Shown here: positions 56,326 to 63,946 of the stretch, one piece after another | Numbering within the stretch: position 1 is the stretch's first letter | Layout: each line of letters opens with the position of its first letter | NCBI GenBank assembly: GCA_946480785.1 | Contig: CAMLLD010000022.1 | Span: forward strand, 6,166-70,165 | DNA: 64,000 nucleotides | From: an uncultured Blastocatellia bacterium | GTDB taxonomy: Bacteria > Acidobacteriota > Blastocatellia > Pyrinomonadales > Pyrinomonadaceae | Direction: 5' to 3' | Notes under the pieces: model-generated | Told to the model about the DNA's origin: nothing | What the model saw: the letters and a program-made list of their open reading frames with translations, nothing else | Database searches by the model: none | Made by a program: the position numbers and the translations under genes

Positions 56326-59259
56326 TTAAAGCTTTGCGCCGATCGTGATGCGGATCGTAACGCCCTTTCCCGGCGCAGACTCGTGTGTGTATTTGCCGCC
56401 GAGCATGCGCACGCGTTCGGCAATGTCTATCAACCCGATACCCGTCTCCAGTGATGTTGCTTCCGGGTCAAATCCTTTCCCGTTATCCGCACAAACAATC
56501 TGCGCCCCGGTGGCGATTCGTTTGATCGTGAACCAGCAATTCGTCGCTGCGCTGTGCTTCAGCACGTTGTTAACGCACTCCTGGACCACGCGGTAGAGAT
56601 TGATCTCAGAGTCTTTTGATAACAGCGCGTCGATATCGTCTATCCGGGTTATGAAGTCTATGTCCGTCGAGTCACTGGCGTGGCGGACCATCTGTTCGAT
56701 CGTACGTGTCAATCCGAGTCGTTCGAGGTGATAAGGCCGCAGGTTACGCGCGATCTCGTGCACTTCGTCGAGAGCTAGTGACGTCATCTTGGAAATCTCA
56801 GTCAGATGATCGCGAGCGCAGTGGTCTTCCGCGAGCGAGTTCAAGCCGATCTGGGCACGGTTTTTTACGAGTAGCAAGTTTTGGCCCAAGCTGTCGTGCA
56901 GCTCACCCGCCAGACGTTTGCGTTCGGCCTCCTGCGATTCGATGAGCCGTCGCGCGAAAGCCTCGCGCTCTGCCTGCCTGCGCCTGAACCGGACCACCTG
57001 GCCCATAACAGTAAGAGTCGCGACGGCCGCGACGGCGCCGGCGCACAACAGCAGGAACCACAAGCGTCGCCAGAAGGGAGCGCGTACTACTAGCTTGATG
57101 CTGGCGCCGGTGTTGTTCCATACGCCATCGCTGTTGGCGGCTATTACGCGGAACGTGTAGTTGCCGGGCGGCGGATACGGGAAGTAGGCCACCCGGCGTG
57201 TGCCGGCATCGATCCAATCAGTGTCCAGCCCTTCGAGCTTGTACTTGAATCGAATCTGGTCTGACTTGATGTAGCTGAGTCCCGTGTAACTGATCTCCAG
57301 TCCGCGCTGGCCTGGTTGAACCGTAATGCCGTGCTGAAAATCAACGGGATTGCGCTCGAGCGTCACTGATTCAATCAACACTGGCGGCGCTTCCGGGTTG
57401 AGATAGACGGCTTCCGGATCAACTACCGCTACGCCCTCCTGAGTCGGGAACCAGAGTTTCCCGTCGCGCGCAATAATTCCCGCGGGCAGCCGCCCGCCAT
57501 TGCACTCGCTGTTGAGCATGCCATCTCGTTTTCCGTAAGCGACGCTGTTGATACGGGAGATTCTTCCGGCGGCGAAATCGTTCAACTCCTGCCGGCTCAC
57601 GCGGTAGATACCTTTATTACAACTAATCCAGAAAGAGCCGTGACGGTCTTCGAGTATCTGAAAGACACCGTTATCGAACAGTCCCTGGTCCATCCTGTAG
57701 CTGAAGAAACGGCCGTCGCGAAAACGTCTGAGCCCGTCGTCATAGGTGCCGATCCAAAACGTTCCTTCCGCATCTTCATAAATGCACCGGATGTGATTGG
57801 TCGCCAACCCATCAGGCATTGCGTAGGAGATGAATTTGTCTCCGTCGAAGCGCGCCAGATTTCCGGAAGTTCCGATCCAGAGTGCGCCCTGATGGTCTTC
57901 GTGAATCACGGTTACATCGTCGGCCGGCAGTCCCTCTTTAGTTGTGTAGTGGGCGATTATGCGACCGTCATGAAATCTGAACAGACCGCGTTCTGAACCA
58001 ACCCAGACGTCGCCGGCGCGATCAGTTAGAATCGTGCTGACGATGGCTTTCTGGACCAGGCCCGAGAGATTTTCGAGTTTCCCATTTTCCTGCCGTAGTA
58101 ATCCGCCCACGACGCCGACCCATAGATTGCCGCGGGTGTCTTCGGCCAGAGCTTGTACGGCGTTGTAACCTTCCGGCAGTAGAGTGTTGTGAAATACGCC
58201 GTCTCGAAAGCGGCTCAGACCACGTATCGAGCCGACCCAGATATCTCCATTGTGAGATTGCAAGATGGGATAGACTTCGCGGTGAAGCAGTCCGCTTGCT
58301 GTCGAGTAGCCGGTGATGAATTGTCTTGTCAGGCGATACAGCCCGTGCGACGTGCCGATCCAGATGGTGCCTTCGCGATCTTTAAAGAGGCAGTAGATGG
58401 TAAGACCGCTTAGCTCGTCCTTTCCATAGAGGGTGAATTTGCCATCTTTGAAGCGCACCAGCGGGTCACTTACGAACCAGATGCCGCCTTCATCGTCTTC
58501 ACAATACGGTTGCGAGATCACGTGCGTTGGCACGCCGTCTTTTCTTGAGTATCGCGTTACCTCGCCGTCTCGTAACCGGTAGATTCCCGCTTTATCGCCC
58601 AACCACAGATTGCCCTTGCTGTCTTCGTAAGGTTCGACACCATCAGCAACGCTCAAAGTGATCGGATATCGAGTCAAGCTTCCGTCTTTGATCTGTTTGG
58701 CTTCGCTTGTCGAGATAATCCATTGGGCTCCGGAAGGCGCAAGGTAATGTCGCAAATTCTCAGCGACATATTCGGGCGGCGCGGGGATAAACTTGCCTGC
58801 GCGCATATAAAACTCGCCGCCGCCGATGCGAATAAGCAACTCGCCTTTCAAGTCAGGTGCAAAAGCCAGAACTTGACCGGCCGGCACGCCGTCGGCAGTC
58901 GTGTAAGACGTGAAACTACCATCACGATAGCGCGTCAATCCGCCGTCGCCCGTGCCCGCCCACAACGTTCCGTCCTTGTCTTCGTAAAGAGCAGTGAAGC
59001 GATTGGTGCTGAGTCCTCGGGTATTACTCTTGTCGAATACCTTGAATTGCACGCCATTGAAGCGCACCAGCCCGTCGAACGTCGTCATCCACAAATAGCC
59101 GTCGCGGGTTTGGATGATCGAGCGAATGGAGTTTTGGGGTAGCCCGTTGTCTGTGGTCCAACTGTCCAGGTGATATTGAGCGGTCGCGGTGTGGAACCAG
59201 ATCAGGATCAACGGAGACAGGCGTGCGAGGATAGAGAGGTGGGCCCGTGGAGGAACCAT
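56326..59259 (-). CDS. Sensor histidine kinase with two-component-regulator propeller (Reg_prop) and Y_Y_Y domains
   Basis: 977 residues. After an export signal (LARLSPLILIWFHTATAQYH), about 14 Reg_prop blades run to residue 620 (repeats such as YEDKDGTLWAGTGDGGLTRY and FKDREGTIWIGTSHGLYRLT). A Y_Y_Y domain (FKYKLEGLDTDWIDAGTRRV) and a membrane helix (LWFLLLCAGAVAAVATLTVM) follow. The cytoplasmic HisKA_3 box is KRLAGELHDSLGQNLLLVKN (phospho-His in ELHDS) with an ATPase domain (VVQECVNNVLKHSAATNCWF). It senses a periplasmic ligand, often a glycan in related systems, and signals to the adjacent LuxR-type regulator. Confidence 0.92.
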   Translation of the reverse strand: MVPPRAHLSILARLSPLILIWFHTATAQYHLDSWTTDNGLPQNSIRSIIQTRDGYLWMTTFDGLVRFNGVQFKVFDKSNTRGLSTNRFTALYEDKDGTLWAGTGDGGLTRYRDGSFTSYTTADGVPAGQVLAFAPDLKGELLIRIGGGEFYMRAGKFIPAPPEYVAENLRHYLAPSGAQWIISTSEAKQIKDGSLTRYPITLSVADGVEPYEDSKGNLWLGDKAGIYRLRDGEVTRYSRKDGVPTHVISQPYCEDDEGGIWFVSDPLVRFKDGKFTLYGKDELSGLTIYCLFKDREGTIWIGTSHGLYRLTRQFITGYSTASGLLHREVYPILQSHNGDIWVGSIRGLSRFRDGVFHNTLLPEGYNAVQALAEDTRGNLWVGVVGGLLRQENGKLENLSGLVQKAIVSTILTDRAGDVWVGSERGLFRFHDGRIIAHYTTKEGLPADDVTVIHEDHQGALWIGTSGNLARFDGDKFISYAMPDGLATNHIRCIYEDAEGTFWIGTYDDGLRRFRDGRFFSYRMDQGLFDNGVFQILEDRHGSFWISCNKGIYRVSRQELNDFAAGRISRINSVAYGKRDGMLNSECNGGRLPAGIIARDGKLWFPTQEGVAVVDPEAVYLNPEAPPVLIESVTLERNPVDFQHGITVQPGQRGLEISYTGLSYIKSDQIRFKYKLEGLDTDWIDAGTRRVAYFPYPPPGNYTFRVIAANSDGVWNNTGASIKLVVRAPFWRRLWFLLLCAGAVAAVATLTVMGQVVRFRRRQAEREAFARRLIESQEAERKRLAGELHDSLGQNLLLVKNRAQIGLNSLAEDHCARDHLTEISKMTSLALDEVHEIARNLRPYHLERLGLTRTIEQMVRHASDSTDIDFITRIDDIDALLSKDSEINLYRVVQECVNNVLKHSAATNCWFTIKRIATGAQIVCADNGKGFDPEATSLETGIGLIDIAERVRMLGGKYTHESAPGKGVTIRITIGAKL

Positions 59260-59458
59260 ATGGTGATCCTATGGATTGGGCGAAAATCCGATGTTCAGGC
59301 TTAGGTCATATACCAGGTCAAGACGATTGATGATGAGAGGGAGGGTGAATGCCTGGCTTCACCCGATCGTCTGTAACCCGAGATTTCGAGGAGGGATTCT
59401 ATCACCCAAGTGGGATGTCCGGGGACAGGAAAGTCATCTGATCTCAGATTAGGATTAC

Positions 59459-59502
59459 CCACAGATTACACAGACTCTGCAAGCCATCTGTGTAATCTGT
59501 GG
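59459..59502. repeat. Perfect 16-bp palindromic repeat of CACAGAT type
   Basis: CCACAGATTACACAGA (59459-59474) and TCTGTGTAATCTGTGG (59487-59502) are exact complements with a 12-nt loop. It lies 17 bp from the end of the lectin-like gene in the 260-bp gap before the kinase start. It is closely related to the palindrome at 37539-37573. Nothing else is seen in this gap. Confidence 0.85.
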
Positions 59503-59519
59503 TTGTGATATGGGAGGAA

Positions 59520-60485
59520 TTACTTCTTCTCTTCGGGAGCGGGAGGCGTCCAAAAACGTTCCCAGTCCGGCGGACTGCCCGCCGTTCCCATGGCATGCAA
59601 CGTCTGTTGAAGACTGATAACCCAAACCACTTGACGGCCGTTGTTCTGTCCAGCGGCGGTTATTTCGTAGGCCTTCATCTTGTTTTCAAAGTCACCCTCG
59701 CCCCAGCCCCACCAGTTGTTCGTTCCCGGCGCGGTCTGCCAGTTGAAGATCGACTTGTAGTCGTCAGTGAGCGCCCAAATGCACGCGCCCTTCTGACCGC
59801 CCATTTCGACCGCGGCGATGTTGCCGACCTTTGGCGCGCTGAGCCAGTTTGGTCCGGTCCACGCGCCCCAATCGCCGCCGGCCGAAGCCTGGCCCATGCC
59901 CCAAAGCTGCTTCTTGGTGTCGATGGCCCAGACCGCGCCTTTGCCGTCACCCTGTTTGCACGCGGTGACCTCGATCCAGCGAGAGTCTTCGGGAGTTTTT
60001 TTCCAGTCGCCCCATCCGCCCCAGTTGCCTGCCGGTACGGTTTCGGCGCAGGACGTGAGAATGCCGTCCTCGGTGATGCCCCAGAAGCGCGCGGGCTGAC
60101 CCGAGGTTTGTTGCAACTGCGACGCGGCGATCTTTTTGAACCTGAAGCTGCCCGGCGGCCGGTTCCAATCTGATTTCCATCCGTTCCAGTTGCCGCCCGG
60201 ACTGTTCTGCCACGTCGTCCAAAGCTGGCGCTTCATATCGAGCACCCACAGTTGCACGGTGCCGTCGTGACGTTGGCAGGAAGCCAACTCGTAAACCTGT
60301 TTGGGACGGGTGGCGCCGTTCCAATCAGGTCCCTTCCAACCGCTCCACTGACCACCAGGTGTTTCCTGGTAGATGGTGTAGAGAGTGCCTTTAACATCGA
60401 CGCCCCAAAGTTGAGCGCCACGATTGCCGCCCTGTTGCGATGCGGTCAGTTTTCTCAAAAGAGCAGGCGGGTTTTGCCAGGACAT
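59520..60485 (-). CDS. PLL-like lectin / tectonin-type beta-propeller protein
   Basis: 321 residues made of six or seven similar units of about 45 residues, each with a WGW-type core (for example LWGVDVKGTLYTIYQETPGG then WSGWKGPDWN; LWVLDMKRQLWTTWQNSPGG; VWAIDTKKQLWGMGQASAGG). This repeat pattern matches the Photorhabdus PLL-type fucose-binding propellers. No signal peptide is visible. AAGGAG precedes the ATG at 8 bp. Sugar binding is inferred from the repeat; the ligand is unknown. Confidence 0.72.
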   Translation of the reverse strand: MSWQNPPALLRKLTASQQGGNRGAQLWGVDVKGTLYTIYQETPGGQWSGWKGPDWNGATRPKQVYELASCQRHDGTVQLWVLDMKRQLWTTWQNSPGGNWNGWKSDWNRPPGSFRFKKIAASQLQQTSGQPARFWGITEDGILTSCAETVPAGNWGGWGDWKKTPEDSRWIEVTACKQGDGKGAVWAIDTKKQLWGMGQASAGGDWGAWTGPNWLSAPKVGNIAAVEMGGQKGACIWALTDDYKSIFNWQTAPGTNNWWGWGEGDFENKMKAYEITAAGQNNGRQVVWVISLQQTLHAMGTAGSPPDWERFWTPPAPEEKK

Positions 60486-60678
60486 GCAGAGTTCTCCTTA
60501 GTCGAAGTGAAAAGATGATCGAAACAGTTTTCGATCTCAGCGAGGTTTCGCTTGTAATCGTCAGCAAACTTGCAGGAGCTAAAGCAGAAAAAGGACCTCG
60601 CGTCGGGAAATCCGGGCATTCCTTTTGACGCGAGCGCGACGCATAATATACGCGAGCCTGCGTAACGTCAAACTACTT

Positions 60679-60702
60679 GGAGAATCGGTAGTGTCTTAAT
60701 TT
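60679..60702 (+). repeat. Left end of mobile element: 8-bp target duplication plus 16-bp inverted repeat
   Basis: GGAGAATC (60679-60686) is the target duplication and GGTAGTGTCTTAATTT (60687-60702) the left terminal inverted repeat. The right end at 63923-63946 has the exact complement of the repeat followed by the same GGAGAATC. The 200 bp to the left (60486-60678) have no coding signal. Confidence 0.93.
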
Positions 60703-60838
60703 CAAATCCTCACGCATCTCTCAAAACAATCCTCTGATCAGGTGGTAGGATGCCGCTCCTAAACACGGCGGGCCGACAAGTGTTTGCGCACTCGCCAGCC
60801 CTACACAGCCGGAAATCCTGTCTGAGAGGACTTCGACC

Positions 60839-61141
60839 ATGCTTGATAATCCTAGCACGGAGCACGCTCCGCTTGACTCCGAGGACTGGCAGATCGTCTT
60901 TGAGCCTTACGCCCAATTTCCGATTCTCGCGCTCGTTCTCGCCCAACACCTAACCGCACTCCAAGACCTCGCCCAAAGCGACGCAGCAAAGGCCACAGCC
61001 GCAATCAACCGCGCTGTAGATGAACTCTACGAGCACAGTCAATTCCGGTCTGTGAGTCTGGATCTGTTTCGCGTCACCGTGCAGGGGCGACTTCCGGTAG
61101 ACGTTGAAAGCGTTATCAACGCTCTCGGGATAAGGACATAG
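60839..61141 (+). CDS. Hypothetical cargo protein 1 of the mobile element
   Basis: 100 residues, helical in appearance (SEDWQIVFEPYAQFPILALV, LAQHLTALQDLAQSDAAKAT), with no membrane helix or motif that I recognise. It is followed 4 bp later by the XRE-type gene, so the two are one transcription unit. GAGAGGAC precedes the ATG. Possible roles include a partner of the regulator; nothing in the sequence proves it. Confidence 0.6.
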   Translation: MLDNPSTEHAPLDSEDWQIVFEPYAQFPILALVLAQHLTALQDLAQSDAAKATAAINRAVDELYEHSQFRSVSLDLFRVTVQGRLPVDVESVINALGIRT

Positions 61142-61145
61142 GGCG

Positions 61146-61457
61146 ATGGGCCACAAACGTCCAACGCCACAGCACCTTCCAGCCAAGCTACGGGCCATCC
61201 GAAACAACGCTGGACTAAGCCAATATCGCTTATCGAAACTACTGCAAACAGGACGGACACGCCTGTCTGAGTGGGAATGGGGGCGACGGATGCCTGACTG
61301 GAAGGTGCTCATACGCTACGCCAAGTTTGCTGGTATTCCGCTCGAATTCATCGTTGACGATGAGATTCCGCTGGACTACTTCAAACACTATCTAACTGTG
61401 GTCAATCAACGACGCGGCGAGCTAACTTTGCCCGTGACATTGTTTTGGCCCAAATGA
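61146..61457 (+). CDS. XRE-family helix-turn-helix regulator (cargo)
   Basis: 103 residues. LPAKLRAIRNNAGLSQYRLS and KLLQTGRTRLSEWEWGRRMP form a Cro/CI-type helix-turn-helix, then WKVLIRYAKFAGIPLEFIVD. It probably binds DNA as a dimer and may control the element's genes. It is co-transcribed with the preceding 100-residue gene and convergent with the minus-strand transposase unit. Confidence 0.82.
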   Translation: MGHKRPTPQHLPAKLRAIRNNAGLSQYRLSKLLQTGRTRLSEWEWGRRMPDWKVLIRYAKFAGIPLEFIVDDEIPLDYFKHYLTVVNQRRGELTLPVTLFWPK

Positions 61458-61511
61458 AACTTCTTGCTTTGCCGATGTAGCCACAAGGGCCGATTCGTCG
61501 GCCCTTCTGCT

Positions 61512-61700
61512 TTAGTCGCCTTGCGATGCAGCTTGCCGCAAGCTGTGACGTATCCACGCGGACAGCGTTTTATGCTCGCTTGCGTTTGCCGCCCTCGTGA
61601 ACAATCTTAGTTCTTCATCGTTTAAGCGGACTGGCACGATCTTGCCTTTTACGTGGCCCTTCGGGAGTTTTGGCCGTCCCATCTTCTTAGTTTTCGGCAT
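61512..61700 (-). CDS. Small ribbon-helix-helix-like protein downstream of transposase
   Basis: 62 residues: a basic N-terminus (PKTKKMGRPKLPKGHVKGKI), then VPVRLNDEELRLFTRAANAS and LSAWIRHSLRQAA, the pattern of plasmid- or antitoxin-type ribbon-helix-helix proteins. It overlaps the previous gene by 14 bp, and that gene overlaps the transposase by 4 bp. It may repress the transposase promoter or assist transposition; both are inference. Confidence 0.65.
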   Translation of the reverse strand: MPKTKKMGRPKLPKGHVKGKIVPVRLNDEELRLFTRAANASEHKTLSAWIRHSLRQAASQGD

Positions 61701-62001
61701 CGCCTTTTTGCTCCCTGTAATCGCTCACGATTGATGCCTGTACGGCCTTACGCGGGCTTGTGGCTGGCGGGATATGCAGCACGGTCACATGCCGTCGCGG
61801 GCGGTCTGCATCTTCCGTCTCATGCGCCCACGCATAAACGCGATGCGTCTTAGGGTGATCGTGTAGATCGAATACCTCTACTTCGCCTTCCCAAACTGTC
61901 TGCCCCTGGAATTCTTCTTTGATCGGCACAGTCTCAACGTGTGTTGCCCGCGCGCCATGCAGCCTTTCGATCACGTCTTGTAATTCTTCGATGTAGTTCA
62001 C
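61687..62001 (-). CDS. Hypothetical protein co-translated with transposase
   Basis: 104 residues. The N-terminus is helical (IEELQDVIERLHGARATHVE), followed by a beta-rich part (TVWEGEVEVFDLHDHPKTHR, VYAWAHETEDADRPRRHVTV) and a short C-terminal helix. No family is recognised. Its ATG overlaps the transposase stop by 4 bp (ATGA), indicating translational coupling. The placement suggests a link to transposition or its control. Confidence 0.65.
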   Translation of the reverse strand: MNYIEELQDVIERLHGARATHVETVPIKEEFQGQTVWEGEVEVFDLHDHPKTHRVYAWAHETEDADRPRRHVTVLHIPPATSPRKAVQASIVSDYREQKGDAEN

Positions 62002-62828
62002 AATGCCGCCTCGACTAGATCGCCAACACTCCAGAAAGTTTTCTCGACACCCGCGCGCATTGCTGGCGTCATTTTCAAGCTGCCATGCGTGCGGACAAAA
62101 TTGTAATACGCGAAGTGCAACGCCACAGCCGCTTCGAAGTTTTCCAGTTTCTTCGAGAACGCATAGGTTAGGCGAGTCAAGCGGCGCATGTGCAAGCGCG
62201 TAGTACCGTTCAGCCGCTCGATATGGCTCGTGGAAATCAAATCAGGATCGGGGTAGCCCGCAATGACCATCTTCTGCATAGACGTGACTTCGGGCGCACT
62301 GTAGCGGCGCTCCTGATGATGCTCGCCTTTGTCCGCGCCGTAGTTTTTGATAATCATGCCGAAGTCTACGTTCATCCCGAAAGCGTTCTCAACCGCTTCG
62401 ACATAGGAGCGTAGACCATCACTGGAAATCCGCGGGCGATTCTTCAAGCGCGAAGCAACGTCACTCACAAACGCATTCGCGGTTCGGTGATCGCGCTTGC
62501 CGACTTTGAATGACGGCATCAGCTTTGTTTCGGCGTCAATCGCGCAGAATGTCCACACGTCGCCAAGCGTCGGATCATCTTCCGGCAGCAAGTGTTTTTC
62601 CTTCTTGCCGATGAATCCCCAAATCTCATCAAACTGCAAAAAGCGGCAAGTCAGGTCGCGCATCTTAGCGTCCAGAATCTTCGCGCAGCCTTGCCCAACG
62701 CGAACGCCAAGATTCATAATCGTGTTACGGTTAATGCCCGTAATTCTCTCGACGGCCCGAATACTCGAACCTTCGGCCAACGCCGCAATAACCGCAATCT
62801 GCTTTTCTCTCGGAAGTACGTTTGCCAT
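61998..62828 (-). CDS. IS1-family-like DDE transposase
   Basis: 276 residues. The N-terminal helix-turn-helix reads REKQIAVIAALAEGSSIRAV and ITGINRNTIMNLGVRVGQ. The catalytic region has Asp in RFLQFDEIWGFIGKKEKHLL, Asp in ISSDGLRSYVEAVENAFG, and Glu in TSHIERLNGTTRLHMRRLTR, followed by the YNFVRTHGSLKMTPAMRAG tail. It is a single continuous frame, unlike the frameshifted insAB of IS1. The gene is intact and has a good promoter, so it may be active. Confidence 0.88.
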   Translation of the reverse strand: MANVLPREKQIAVIAALAEGSSIRAVERITGINRNTIMNLGVRVGQGCAKILDAKMRDLTCRFLQFDEIWGFIGKKEKHLLPEDDPTLGDVWTFCAIDAETKLMPSFKVGKRDHRTANAFVSDVASRLKNRPRISSDGLRSYVEAVENAFGMNVDFGMIIKNYGADKGEHHQERRYSAPEVTSMQKMVIAGYPDPDLISTSHIERLNGTTRLHMRRLTRLTYAFSKKLENFEAAVALHFAYYNFVRTHGSLKMTPAMRAGVEKTFWSVGDLVEAAL

Positions 62829-62857
62829 GTCGGGCTTATCTCCTTATCGACGGAGAT

Positions 62858-62886
62858 AATGTAATACGTTTTCCATTTTCCGTCAA
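62858..62886 (-). promoter_or_regulatory. Sigma-70-type promoter of the transposase unit
   Basis: On the minus strand TTGACG (62886-62881) and TACATT (62863-62858) are separated by 17 bp, close to the consensus -35/-10 boxes. The start would fall about 25 bp before the transposase ATG at 62828. A small inverted repeat TATCTCC...GGAGATA (62838-62858) covers the start region and could be an operator. Confidence 0.6.
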
Positions 62887-62930
62887 GACTTTTTGTGTTA
62901 CACTTTCCAATAAAGGAGATAAATACCGAA

Positions 62931-63902
62931 ATGGAAAAACCCGATCCCGCTGATGATGAGCACGAGTCCACTCCCGATTCTGATTTTGCGTCTATCATCG
63001 AAACAGAGACCAATAAGGGCAAGCGGGCATCCAAGCGCAAGGCAGAGAATCCCGATCACAAAAAGTCCTACCGCCGCAGTTGGCGATCTGCGTCTCCGCT
63101 CACCAAACTCATGATCTACTTCACTGCCCTGATTGCTGTCTCTACTCTGATATATTCCGGCTTTGCGGGATGGCAGTGGTATGAGATTCATTCGGGAGCG
63201 GAAGAAACCCGTAGGTTGGCCCAAGCCGCGCGTGATAGCGCTGATGCCGCTCAAAAACAAGCGAACATTGCCGTTGACCAATTGCAGGCTCTTAAAGATG
63301 CGACCCAAGCAGCAAGAGACTCCGCGAGTGCGGCTAAAACCGCTATTGACCAAAACAGAGTTTTGGTTAAAGCCGCTCAGACTCAAGCCAACACTTCCCA
63401 AGTATCTGCCAGAGCCGCTGAACGTACCGCCTCCATAACACAGGACACGTTCCGTTTGGTCTATCGACCTAGTTTGGGAGTGGACGGAGGGGAAATCACC
63501 AAATTCGAAGCGGGAAGCGAAATTGAGGGATCGATTCGTTTCAAAAATTCCGGCCAAACGTCTGCGAAAAATGCCACTGTTCGCACTCACTTTAGAACAG
63601 AACCCGCAGGAGATATAAGCCAGCCCTGTCCTAGGATCATTACTCAACCGCTGATGAGCGGTCTTCCAAGTGTTTCGCAGGTTCCCATCGGTGGTTACAA
63701 ACTGGCAAATCCCCACAGCTTTATCAAAGCCACGGCTGAAGATATTACGAGAATCGAATCGGGGCAGTGGTGGCTGTATGTTTATGCCATTGTCAGATAC
63801 GAAGGGCCAACTGGCGGGCAATACTTTACTAGCTTCTACGCGAGATGGAATCCTACACGACACACTTTTGATGAGTGCGATAGCAATAATGAAGCAAACT
63901 AG
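62931..63902 (+). CDS. Membrane-anchored coiled-coil cargo protein
   Basis: 323 residues from the ATG at 62931 (AAAGGAG 12 bp upstream); a GTG at 62895 would add 12 residues. A charged cytoplasmic head of about 55 residues precedes one membrane helix (LMIYFTALIAVSTLIYSGFA). An Ala/Gln-rich coiled coil of about 85 residues follows (AQAARDSADAAQKQANIAVD and similar heptads), then a beta-rich C-terminal domain (LVYRPSLGVDGGEITKFEAG onward). It ends 20 bp before the right inverted repeat. I do not recognise a function. Its base composition is visibly lower in GC than the surrounding chromosome, consistent with transfer. Confidence 0.75.
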   Translation: MEKPDPADDEHESTPDSDFASIIETETNKGKRASKRKAENPDHKKSYRRSWRSASPLTKLMIYFTALIAVSTLIYSGFAGWQWYEIHSGAEETRRLAQAARDSADAAQKQANIAVDQLQALKDATQAARDSASAAKTAIDQNRVLVKAAQTQANTSQVSARAAERTASITQDTFRLVYRPSLGVDGGEITKFEAGSEIEGSIRFKNSGQTSAKNATVRTHFRTEPAGDISQPCPRIITQPLMSGLPSVSQVPIGGYKLANPHSFIKATAEDITRIESGQWWLYVYAIVRYEGPTGGQYFTSFYARWNPTRHTFDECDSNNEAN

Positions 63903-63922
63903 AACCGCGAGCGCCAGAATCC

Positions 63923-63946
63923 AAATTAAGACACTACCGGAGAATC
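63923..63946 (-). repeat. Right end of mobile element: 16-bp inverted repeat plus 8-bp target duplication
   Basis: AAATTAAGACACTACC (63923-63938) is the exact reverse complement of the left terminal repeat, and GGAGAATC (63939-63946) repeats the left flanking 8 bp. Beyond it, AAAACC and GGTTTT near 63976-63993 form a weak hairpin in noncoding chromosomal DNA. Confidence 0.93.

Larger units (their letters stand above)
60687..63938. mobile_element. IS1-like transposable element with cargo genes (3252 bp)
   Basis: The element is bounded by 16-bp perfect inverted repeats (60687-60702 and 63923-63938) and an 8-bp direct duplication GGAGAATC (60679-60686 and 63939-63946), the duplication size known for the IS1 family. 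Inside are a transposase on the minus strand, two overlapping small genes downstream of it, and three plus-strand cargo genes. No second transposase or internal IS copy is seen, so it is a single transporter-type IS, not a composite transposon. Intact ends and duplication imply recent insertion. Removing it would restore GGAGAATCGGTGACGTC in noncoding DNA. Confidence 0.9.

Noticed and set aside
55440..59400. Shared CGGGTTAC...GATCG motif in the gaps near 55500 and 59360
   Set aside because: The match is short and gapped, and the copies are in opposite orientation relative to the genes, so it may be chance.
60687..63938. Composite transposon made of two IS copies
   Set aside because: Only one transposase and one pair of inverted repeats are seen, with a single flanking duplication.
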